The notes under the pieces: model-generated | Told to the model about the DNA's origin: nothing | Database searches by the model: none | The model's input: only the letters and a program-made list of their open reading frames with translations | Program-made: the position numbers and the translations under genes | Origin: Paraeggerthella hominis | Lineage (GTDB): Bacteria; Actinomycetota; Coriobacteriia; Coriobacteriales; Eggerthellaceae | Reading direction: 5' to 3' | DNA: 64,000 nt | Assembly (NCBI RefSeq): GCF_021044775.1 | Contig: NZ_JAJNOQ010000011.1 | Coordinates: 32,232-96,231, forward strand | Shown: positions 50,077 through 57,420 of the stretch, piece by piece | How positions within the stretch are numbered: the stretch's first letter is position 1 | Layout: every line of letters starts with the position of its first letter

Positions 50077-52182
50077 CTATTCCCGGATCAAACGACGCGC
50101 GCCCAGATACGTCACAACGAAGTACGCGCCGTAGACGACCAAGAACGCACCGGCGCACGTAAGCGCCATCGCGCCGATATCCAAATGCCCGAACACCGCC
50201 ACCACGTCCGACACCACGACGAGCGCGCACGCCGAATGAGCCACCGCCAGCAGCAGCGGGAACAAGAAGTACACGAGCACCTGCGCGAGCAGCGCCCCGT
50301 CGACCATCTTCGAAGAAGCTCCCAGCTTGATGCACAAACCGTAGCGGCGCGCGTTGTCGGAGGCCTCGGAAAGCTGCTGGATGGCCAGAATGGCGGCGCA
50401 CGCGACAACGAGCACGAATCCCAAGTAGATGGCAAGGAAGGCCACCACGGCGGACAGGCTGACGCTTTGGTCGACAACCTCGGACCGTGTGAGCGACAGC
50501 GACAAAGGCCACGTATCGGCGTTGTCCGTCTGCGACACGGCGGCCAGCAAGGCTTTGAGACCCTGCTCGTCCTCGTCGGTTGCGCACTGCATGTTCAGCA
50601 GCGTTTGAACGATCACGGCCTGCGCCGGAACCTCATCGTCGTTCACGACGACGGTCCCCGTGTTCATGGGAAACGAAGTGGTCATGAGGGATTCCCCCGA
50701 AAACACCGCCGCACGAAGCAGTCGGTCGCCCACGGGAACGTCCGTTCCGCGCTCGACGACGCCCCGGTAGAACTCGGCCGTGATGCTGGAATCGCTCACG
50801 AGGGCGCACTCCCCCGGCCCCAGTTGCAGCGGCGCCTTTCCGGCCAGCGTTAGAGCCTCGTTTACCTGAGAAAGCTTGCTCACGTATACAGGAAACGTCC
50901 CGTACTGGGCATTGATCGACGCGCCAGCTGTATCCTTGAGCGACAGGCCGCTCGCCCGCTCCACGTCGGCCACGGTGGTCGCATCGGACGGGTCCACGCA
51001 TTGGTCGACCTGTGCCGTCCCCTGCACAAGAGCATCCAAGTCCCCCGCGCCCAGCTCCTTCGCGCTGTCGCGCAGGCCCGCCGCCATATCGAAGCCCTTC
51101 GCTGCCGCGTATTGCGCGTACGGCTCGATCGCCGCATCGGCCACGTAGCCGGTATCGGCGCGATACGAACCGAAGACGCTCACGGCGCTGGCACTGTACG
51201 CCGTGCCCTTCGCCAGGCCGTCCTCCACGGCGTTGCGTATGCCCACGCCGCCGCACACGCTGGTGATAGCCAAGAACAGCACCAGGCACACGACGGAAAG
51301 CGAAGCGAACGTCGTGTTGACCTTGGCTCCCAGCTGGCGCAGCGCGAACATGTTGAGCCCCCGCAAGTACAGCGGGCGGATCATCTGCACGAGCTTCAGC
51401 AGGAATCCTGCCAACGCGTAGAAGAACAGCACGGTGCCCACGCACACCAGGACCGCGGCCGCCGCGAATTCAGGGGACGGCTCCAGCAGACCGTTTTCGA
51501 TCAACAGCTTGTACGATATCCCGATAATGACGAGCGACACCGTGAACAGCGCAAGCGACAGCGGCAGGCTGCGCAGCTTCATCTCCTCGTGCACGCTTTC
51601 CGCCTTCATAAGGTCGACAAGCCGCGTACGCGACACCGAGCGCGCGTTCAGCAGCGCCGCAAGAACGAAAACAGCCCCGAACACCGCAATAGCCTGAATG
51701 AAGGCGTCGACGGAGAACACGAAGGAAAACCCTGCGGAGCCGGCCACATCGGCTTGGAACATAAGCGACGTGAGCTGTAACAAAAGCTGCGAGATCGCCA
51801 CGCCCAGGGCAAGGCCGGCCGCAAGGGACGCCGCGCCCGCGGCAAACGACTCCAAAAGCACGATCCTCACCACGTCCGACGTGCTCATGCCCAGCGCCAG
51901 GTACAAGCCGAATTCCCGTTTGCGACGCTTGATGAGAAACCGGTTCGCGTACACCACCAGAAACACCAGAACGAACGCGACCAGCACCGACGCCCCTGAA
52001 ATAACCATGCCCAGAAGTTCGAACATCGCATCCCCGGATTCCGAGAACGCCAGCACCCCGCGCTGGGCCGACATCGAGTTGAACGCGTAAAACACGGCCA
52101 CGCCCAGCAGCACGGTAAGGAAGTACACCCCGAAATCGCGAACCGACTTGCGCACGTTTCCCAGGGCAAGCTTAACCAACAT
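50077..52182 (-). CDS. FtsX-like ABC permease (BceB/antimicrobial peptide type)
   Basis: 701 residues from the ATG with GAGGAGGCTTCCC before it. Ten hydrophobic segments, with a large extracytoplasmic domain (about 310-540) between segments 7 and 8, the layout of BceB-type permeases that remove peptide antibiotics from their lipid targets or act as sensors. N-terminal LVKLALGNVRKSVRDFGVYF and KRRKREFGLYLALGMSTSDV are FtsX-family features. Its start overlaps the ATPase stop by 11 bases. Divergent from a two-component system. Confidence 0.9.
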   Translation of the reverse strand: MLVKLALGNVRKSVRDFGVYFLTVLLGVAVFYAFNSMSAQRGVLAFSESGDAMFELLGMVISGASVLVAFVLVFLVVYANRFLIKRRKREFGLYLALGMSTSDVVRIVLLESFAAGAASLAAGLALGVAISQLLLQLTSLMFQADVAGSAGFSFVFSVDAFIQAIAVFGAVFVLAALLNARSVSRTRLVDLMKAESVHEEMKLRSLPLSLALFTVSLVIIGISYKLLIENGLLEPSPEFAAAAVLVCVGTVLFFYALAGFLLKLVQMIRPLYLRGLNMFALRQLGAKVNTTFASLSVVCLVLFLAITSVCGGVGIRNAVEDGLAKGTAYSASAVSVFGSYRADTGYVADAAIEPYAQYAAAKGFDMAAGLRDSAKELGAGDLDALVQGTAQVDQCVDPSDATTVADVERASGLSLKDTAGASINAQYGTFPVYVSKLSQVNEALTLAGKAPLQLGPGECALVSDSSITAEFYRGVVERGTDVPVGDRLLRAAVFSGESLMTTSFPMNTGTVVVNDDEVPAQAVIVQTLLNMQCATDEDEQGLKALLAAVSQTDNADTWPLSLSLTRSEVVDQSVSLSAVVAFLAIYLGFVLVVACAAILAIQQLSEASDNARRYGLCIKLGASSKMVDGALLAQVLVYFLFPLLLAVAHSACALVVVSDVVAVFGHLDIGAMALTCAGAFLVVYGAYFVVTYLGARRLIRE

Positions 52183-53014
52183 GGGAAGCCTCCTCGTCTG
52201 CGGAATCGAAATGCTGCCCATCGCCGCCCATGGAGGCGACGACGTCCACGATGCTGCGGTAAAACGCGGCGCGCGTGGATCCCTTCCGATGCAGCTCGCC
52301 GAACAACGATCCGTCCTTGATGAGCACGATGCGCGAGCAGTAGCTTGCCGAAAGGGAGTCGTGCGTAACCATCAGAATGGTCGACCCTGATCGGTTCAAG
52401 CGCTCAAGCGACTCCAGAAGCTGCCGAGCCGACTTCGAATCGAGCGACCCCGTAGGCTCGTCGGCCAGAATCAAGCTGGGGTCGCCCACGGTGGCGCGCG
52501 CCGCCGCCACGCGCTGCTTCTGGCCGCCGGACAGCTGGTAGGGATACTTGGCAAGCACGTCGTCAACGCCGAGCACGGCAGCCGCCTGCCGCACGCGGGC
52601 CTCGATCTGCCGCGCAGGCGCCTTTTGGATCGTCAAAGCCAAAGCGATGTTCTCGAACGCGGTCAGCGTATCCAGCAAGTTGGAATCCTGGAAGATGAAA
52701 CCCAGGTCGTTGCGGCGAAACCGAGCGAGCTCCCCGCCGTGCAGCGATCCCACGTCGCGCCCGTTCACCACGATGTGACCGCTGGTAGGGGCATCGATGG
52801 TGGCCACGCAGTTCAACAGCGTGGACTTGCCCGAACCGCTCGGCCCCATGATGCCCACGAACTCTCCGCGCGACACGGCGAAGCTAACGCGGTCGAGCGC
52901 CTGCGTGACATTGGCGTCCGAACGTTTTCCTTTCTGACCGCCGTAACGTTTGCTCGCGTTGCGGACCTCGACCACAAGAGGCGTCGGTTGAAATGCAGCG
53001 TGTTCTGCTGGCAT
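52172..53014 (-). CDS. ABC transporter ATP-binding protein (BceA/MacB-type)
   Basis: 280 residues. Walker A GPSGSGKSTLLNC, signature LSGGQKQRVAAARA, Walker B SLILADEPTGSLD and switch His in MVTHD. The phrase SGHIVVNGRDVGSLHGGELA and the LADEPTGSLD form belong to the MacB/LolD/BceA group. AAGGAG lies 10 nt before the ATG. A C-terminal extension of about 35 residues follows the core. Operon with the permease. Confidence 0.95.
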   Translation of the reverse strand: MPAEHAAFQPTPLVVEVRNASKRYGGQKGKRSDANVTQALDRVSFAVSRGEFVGIMGPSGSGKSTLLNCVATIDAPTSGHIVVNGRDVGSLHGGELARFRRNDLGFIFQDSNLLDTLTAFENIALALTIQKAPARQIEARVRQAAAVLGVDDVLAKYPYQLSGGQKQRVAAARATVGDPSLILADEPTGSLDSKSARQLLESLERLNRSGSTILMVTHDSLSASYCSRIVLIKDGSLFGELHRKGSTRAAFYRSIVDVVASMGGDGQHFDSADEEASHVG

Positions 53015-53074
53015 GGCTTTCCACTCCTTCGATTTTCAATGCGTTCATGAGCGAAAACCACGATACCCGCCCCG

Positions 53075-53134
53075 CCTTACGCCCTCCCTTCCCGCTCCTT
53101 GCAGGTTCCTTGCATTGCCTTGCGACTGCCTTAC
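53075..53134 (+). promoter_or_regulatory. Helically phased direct repeats in the ABC / two-component intergenic region
   Basis: CCTTGC at 53097-53102, 53108-53113 and 53118-53123 and CCTTAC at 53129-53134 (spacings 11, 10, 11 bp); upstream CCTTAC at 53075-53080 and CCTTCC at 53087-53092 continue the phase loosely. OmpR-family regulators bind tandem direct repeats spaced by one helical turn, so this is the likely binding site of the adjacent response regulator. A possible plus-strand -10 (GATACT) lies at 53174-53179. Confidence 0.65.
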
Positions 53135-53203
53135 AAGAGCGAAGGAAACCATCCCGTCTCGAAGGGTTTATGGGATACTGGGCAAGAAGAGGAAGGAGCC
53201 GCC

Positions 53204-53953
53204 GTGAGCTTTGCCCACGAATTCGGAATCGCAGGAGACGCCCTGCACGACAAGCGGATCCTGCTTGTCGACGACGAGCAGGAATTGGCCAGCATGGTTG
53301 CCGCCATCTTGCACAGGGCGGGATTCCGCGCCGTGGAAACGGCTCATTGCGCAAGCGAGGCGCTGCGCATCATCGACGCGCGCGCAACGTCGCCCGACAC
53401 CGCCTGCCAGCTGTTCGTCCTCGACATCATGATGCCGGGCATGAACGGGTTCGACCTGCTCGCGCGCATTCGGGAGCGCCCCACCCACGCATCCACGCCC
53501 GCGCTGTTCCTTTCGGCCAAAGACGAGCCCTTCGACCGCGTGAACGGCCTGTCGCTGGGGGCCGACGACTACGTCACAAAGCCGTTTCTTCCCCAGGAGC
53601 TGGTCCTGCGCATCGCAGCCCTGCTGCGTCGATGTTACGCCGCGGAAAGCCCGGTGCTCGAGCTTGCGGCAAGTCGCGTGAACCTCACGACGGCCGAAGT
53701 CGAGCGAGCCGACGGAACGACCGTCCAGCTCACCGCCAAAGAGCACGAGATCCTGAGCGTGCTTGCGCGCAACGCCGGCCGCATCATCACCATCGACGCG
53801 CTCTGCGAAGCATGCTGGGGAACGTCCTTCGGCTACGACAACTCGCTCATGGCCCACATTCGCCGACTGCGCGAGAAGATCGAAGCGGACCCGTCCGCGC
53901 CCGCTTCGCTGGTGACGGTGCGCGGCCTTGGGTACAAGCTGGTGAAGCGCTGA
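53204..53953 (+). CDS. OmpR-family response regulator
   Basis: 249 residues from a GTG preceded by GGAAGGAGCCGCC. Receiver domain with acidic pocket LLVDDEQE, phosphoacceptor Asp74 (FVLDIMMPGMNGFD) and Lys in DDYVTKPF; C-terminal winged helix (LTAKEHEILSVLARNAGRII, ending VRGLGYKLVKR). Two bases separate its stop from the kinase start. Likely regulator of the divergent ABC transporter. Confidence 0.96.
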   Translation: MSFAHEFGIAGDALHDKRILLVDDEQELASMVAAILHRAGFRAVETAHCASEALRIIDARATSPDTACQLFVLDIMMPGMNGFDLLARIRERPTHASTPALFLSAKDEPFDRVNGLSLGADDYVTKPFLPQELVLRIAALLRRCYAAESPVLELAASRVNLTTAEVERADGTTVQLTAKEHEILSVLARNAGRIITIDALCEACWGTSFGYDNSLMAHIRRLREKIEADPSAPASLVTVRGLGYKLVKR

Positions 53954-53955
53954 GC

Positions 53956-55410
53956 ATGGCTGCCTCGAAACACGACCGCCGCCGCCCGCGCCCCGAGGGG
54001 TTCGCGCGATTCTTCACAAAGCAGCTGCTTCTCTTCGTAGCCTGCGCGCTGCTCGTCATCGTGGTCGACCTGGCGCTGTACATCGTCATCGCCTTTCAAG
54101 AATCGAACGCCAACTTCAACACCGGATCGCCGGCATCGCTCGTGCGCACGGTGGACGAGCAGCTTGCGCGCACGGACGATGGCACGTTCTCGCTTGAAGA
54201 AGAGGCGTCACTGCAGTTGGCGAGCAAAGGCGCTTGGGGCCTGCTCGTCGACGAGAGCGGCACGACGATCTGGTCCCAGAACCTGCCCGCGGACGTTCCC
54301 CGCTCGTACTCCCTGAACGACATCGCGATAGCATCGCACTACGCGGCCATCGCCGACTACCCCGCGTTCTTCTGGGATCGAAGCGACGGCCTGTTGATCG
54401 TAGGCCTGCCGAAGGGCGAGTTCTGGACGATGTCGCTCACCTACCCCGCTTCGACGATGCGCAATCTTCCGCTGTACATCCTGACCATATTCGCAGTGGA
54501 CGTCGGCATCCTGTTCTTGCTGTACGCCCTGTCCCGCCGGCGAACCCAAAACGCCGTCGGCCCCATAGCAGACGCGCTCGACAAGCTGTCAGAAGGGAAA
54601 TCGGCCCAGGTGGACCTCAAGGGCGACCTACAGGGAATCGGACGGCAGATCACCGAGACGTCGGCGCTCATCGAGCAAAAAGACGCCGCGCGGGCGAACT
54701 GGATACGCGGCGTGTCGCACGACATCCGCACGCCGCTTTCGATGATCCTGGGATATGCCGACGGCATCGCGCAGGACGAGGAAGCGCCGGACGATGCGCG
54801 CGCGAGGGCACGCATCATACGCGCGCAGGGTCTGAGGATCAAGGACCTGGTCACCGACCTCAACACCGCATCGCTTTTGGACTACGCCGCCCAACCGCTC
54901 AACCTGGAGCACGTGCGCCTTTCGAAGCTTCTGCGCACCGTCATCGCCGCGCACATGAACGCCCAGCTCGACGACGCGCACCCGGTAGACCTGCACGTCG
55001 ATGAGCGCGCAGCCGACGCGACGGTTCTCGGCGACGAGCGCTTGCTGACGCGCGTGGTGGAAAACGCCCTGGCCAACGCACGGCTGCACAACGAAGCGGG
55101 CTGCCGCATACGCGTATCGCTCGCGCTTTTGAACAGGGAAGCGAACTGCGCCGTCATCCGCATTGCCGACGACGGCGCGGGCGTGACGCGCGACGAGCTG
55201 GCGGCCCTCGAAGCGCGCCTGGCACGCTCGCGCACGGCGCGAAGCGCGGCGGGATCGTACGGAGAAGAGCACGGCTTAGGGCTTGCACTGGCAGATCGTA
55301 TCGTCCGAGCGCACGGCGGCTCGCTTTCCCTGGAAAGCGAGCCTGCACACGGGTTCACCGTGAAACTCATGCTTCCGATTACCGAACCCAAAGCAGGTTC
55401 CGCAACGTAA
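53956..55410 (+). CDS. Sensor histidine kinase
   Basis: 484 residues. Two membrane segments (about 22-48 and 170-192) enclose an extracytoplasmic domain of about 120 residues; then HAMP-like linker, HisKA with phosphoacceptor His255 (GVSHDIRTPLSMILGYADG) and HATPase (VVENALANARLHN, IADDGAGV, GEEHGLGLALADRI). Classical BceS kinases have almost no extracytoplasmic loop, so this kinase can sense by itself even though its partner transporter is BceAB-like. A 142-bp repeat element begins 22 bp after its stop. Confidence 0.95.
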   Translation: MAASKHDRRRPRPEGFARFFTKQLLLFVACALLVIVVDLALYIVIAFQESNANFNTGSPASLVRTVDEQLARTDDGTFSLEEEASLQLASKGAWGLLVDESGTTIWSQNLPADVPRSYSLNDIAIASHYAAIADYPAFFWDRSDGLLIVGLPKGEFWTMSLTYPASTMRNLPLYILTIFAVDVGILFLLYALSRRRTQNAVGPIADALDKLSEGKSAQVDLKGDLQGIGRQITETSALIEQKDAARANWIRGVSHDIRTPLSMILGYADGIAQDEEAPDDARARARIIRAQGLRIKDLVTDLNTASLLDYAAQPLNLEHVRLSKLLRTVIAAHMNAQLDDAHPVDLHVDERAADATVLGDERLLTRVVENALANARLHNEAGCRIRVSLALLNREANCAVIRIADDGAGVTRDELAALEARLARSRTARSAAGSYGEEHGLGLALADRIVRAHGGSLSLESEPAHGFTVKLMLPITEPKAGSAT

Positions 55411-55432
55411 GCGCTGCGGAACAGGAAGCCGC

Positions 55433-55574
55433 TGTCAAAACGGACGAGTTTTGCGGCGGTTTTCGCCCTTCCAAGAGGGCTCGCTCCGCACGTGATTTTT
55501 ATTTTCCCAGGTCAGACGAACGGCACTTCGAATTATCCTGGTTTGAGGACCAGCAAAACTCGATCGTTTTGACA
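55433..55574 (-). repeat. 142-bp palindromic element, copy 2 (inverted)
   Basis: Same length and ends as the element at 18135-18276, in reverse orientation. Element positions 1-42, 61-82 and 111-142 are almost unchanged between the copies, while 43-60 and 83-110 differ; the diverged parts still fold (CGAA-GTGCCG-TTCG and GCCCT-CTTGGA-AGGGC). It lies between the convergent kinase and degV genes. Confidence 0.92.
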
Positions 55575-55642
55575 CGACGGGCGAAACGCGTGCGCAAAAC
55601 GGGCGCGATAGGGAGAGACACCGGGCGGACGGGACGCGCGGC

Positions 55643-55703
55643 GCGAGGCGCCAGGCTGGACGCAACGCGCGACGCGAGGCGCAGGCTGGACGCAACGCGC
55701 GAC
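55643..55703 (+). repeat. Tandem duplication of a 30/31-bp unit
   Basis: Two adjacent units (55643-55673 and 55674-55703) starting GCGAGGCGC and containing AGGCTGGACGCAACGCGCGAC; the second lacks one C. It lies 23 bp before the degV stop codon, just outside the gene. Confidence 0.85.
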
Positions 55704-55725
55704 GCGGAACGAAGCAACCCCGCCC

Positions 55726-56583
55726 CTAGCACTCCCCCTGCACGCCTATGCCGATCAGGCCAGGACCGGTATGCACCACGAGAACCGGGCTGATCTGCCC
55801 CTCGTACCACAACTGCACGCCGCTCATCCGCGATGCAAGCTCGGCCTTCACCTCGACCGCCTCTTCCGCCGCATCCCCGTTCACCACGGCAACCGTGCTG
55901 CGAGGGAACTTCGCAGCGAATTCCTCGACGCACTGCATGGCCTTCTTGAGCGACTGCCGACGCCCCTTGGCCTTCGTAACGGTATAGTACACGCCCGCTT
56001 CGTTGCAGCTGATCACGGGACGCATGTCGAGCAAGCTGCCCACGCGGTAGGTCACCTCGCCGATGCGACCGCCCTTGCGCAGGTACTCGAGCGTGTCGAC
56101 GCAGAAGTACACCCTCGTATTCTTCGCTATCTGGTCGCCTTCGCGCTTGATGTCCTCGAACGACGCGCCCTCGGCCAGCCTTCGCGCAATTGCAAGAGCA
56201 ACCAGGCCCGCGCCCATCCCGATGTTCTTCGTGTCGACCAAGCAGCAATCAAGCTCCGGCATTCCCGTCGAAAGCGAGCGCATCAACTCGTACGTAGCGG
56301 AAAGCCCGCTCGAAATGGTCACGATAACCGCGCGATCGTACCCGTCGGCCACCACGCGCTCGAGCACGTTTCGCGCAACGGCGGGAGTAGGCGTAGACGT
56401 TGTGGGAATTTCCTGAGAGAAGCGATCGTACACCTCTTGAGGAGTGATGGTCACCTTGTCCAAAAACGATTCGTGTTCGTAGTTCACCTGCAAAGGGACC
56501 ACGTACATGCCGTACCGGTCGATATCCTCGGGAGGAACGTCGGTGCAGGAATCCACCACGAGCGCTATACGGCTTGCATTCAT
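55726..56583 (-). CDS. DegV family fatty-acid-binding protein
   Basis: 285 residues. ALVVDSCTDVPPEDIDRYGMYVVPLQV and IPTTSTPTPA at the start, VTISSGLSATYE in the middle and VHTGPGLIGIGV at the end are the DegV motifs (SxTP and HxGPG regions hold the fatty-acid carboxylate). FakB-type DegV proteins present fatty acids to the kinase FakA; no fakA is seen here. GAAGGATAGT precedes the ATG. Divergent from the DUF1836 gene. Confidence 0.93.
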   Translation of the reverse strand: MNASRIALVVDSCTDVPPEDIDRYGMYVVPLQVNYEHESFLDKVTITPQEVYDRFSQEIPTTSTPTPAVARNVLERVVADGYDRAVIVTISSGLSATYELMRSLSTGMPELDCCLVDTKNIGMGAGLVALAIARRLAEGASFEDIKREGDQIAKNTRVYFCVDTLEYLRKGGRIGEVTYRVGSLLDMRPVISCNEAGVYYTVTKAKGRRQSLKKAMQCVEEFAAKFPRSTVAVVNGDAAEEAVEVKAELASRMSGVQLWYEGQISPVLVVHTGPGLIGIGVQGEC

Positions 56584-56686
56584 ACTATCCTTCTTTCAAA
56601 GTTTCAATAGCTTTATGATATGGTTTTCATTACTAGATTATAAGGAGCATAGCACCGTGTCAAGCAACAACGAAGATTGACTGACC

Positions 56687-56717
56687 TCGTACGGATTGTT
56701 ATTCTCATTCGTACGAA
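56687..56717 (+). promoter_or_regulatory. Candidate operator upstream of the DUF1836 gene
   Basis: TCGTACG (56687-56693) and CGTACGA (56710-56716) form an inverted repeat with a 16-bp spacer; the right arm is part of the palindrome TTCGTACGAA (56708-56717). Centre-to-centre distance is 23 bp, about two helical turns. It lies 19 bp before the start of the gene and in the degV-DUF1836 divergent region. Confidence 0.5.
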
Positions 56718-56735
56718 TACCGTGGAAAGGAATCC

Positions 56736-57281
56736 ATGAACCCTTCATCCATCAGCATGTCGCCCTACGCGCAAAAACTCGTCAACCTGCGCTTGCCGCG
56801 ATACCAGGAGATACCCCGCATCGACCTGTACATGGACCAGCTCATCGGATACCTCGAGGAAACGCTCGCCCCGCTCTACCAGGAACACGAGAAGATCATC
56901 ACGCGCTCCATGGTGAACAACTACGTGAAGCAGGGGGTCCTCTCGTCGGCTTCAGGCAAGAAGTACACGCGCTCCCATGTTGCGTACCTCATCGTTATAT
57001 GCACGCTCAAGCAAACGTTCTCGATCGCCGAAATCGACCGCCTCATTCGCATGCAGATCGCAAGCTTCGACACGAATGTGGCCTACGATTACTATTGCGA
57101 CGCGTTCGAAGCGGCGCTCGAAGCCCTGTTCTCCGCCGAACCCACCAGCCCGGCAGGCCTTACAAGCGGCGCGAACAAGGGAGACTTCGAACGGGACCTC
57201 GTGCTTTCAACAACATCGGCCATCGCCTACACCCTCTACGTGAAGGCAAGCATCTTGGCCACCGACGCCGCCGCACGTTAG
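56736..57281 (+). CDS. DUF1836 domain protein (MerR-like HTH)
   Basis: 181 residues. The core IPRIDLYMDQLIGYLEETLA, MVNNYVKQGVL, KKYTRSHVAYLIVICTLKQTFSIAEID is the DUF1836 pattern. Its arrangement (unpack a helix-turn-helix, then VKQGVL and Y-T-R-x-H-V) is like a MerR winged helix, so a DNA-binding role is plausible although not proven for the family. AAAGGAATCC precedes the ATG. Its neighbourhood with degV recurs in Gram-positive anaerobes as far as I know. Confidence 0.88.
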   Translation: MNPSSISMSPYAQKLVNLRLPRYQEIPRIDLYMDQLIGYLEETLAPLYQEHEKIITRSMVNNYVKQGVLSSASGKKYTRSHVAYLIVICTLKQTFSIAEIDRLIRMQIASFDTNVAYDYYCDAFEAALEALFSAEPTSPAGLTSGANKGDFERDLVLSTTSAIAYTLYVKASILATDAAAR

Positions 57282-57359
57282 GGCGCGCGCGAAGGACGCA
57301 AAACCCGACTTCCCAGCTTTCCGTTGAAATCGCGTGAAACATCGCCGTTGCGCCTATAA

Positions 57360-57392
57360 GGGTGACCTTATCCCGATACAATAAGGCGACCC
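57360..57392 (+). promoter_or_regulatory. Promoter/operator of the CPA1 antiporter
   Basis: GGGT-GA-CCTTAT ... ATAAGG-CG-ACCC, a two-part inverted repeat of 33 bp that brackets and covers the probable -10 TACAAT (57377-57382). Ten of twelve arm positions pair. Position over the -10 suggests a repressor site; the regulator is unknown. Confidence 0.5.
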
Positions 57393-57420
57393 GTTCGCTA
57401 CAACGCAAGGAGATCGCCAC

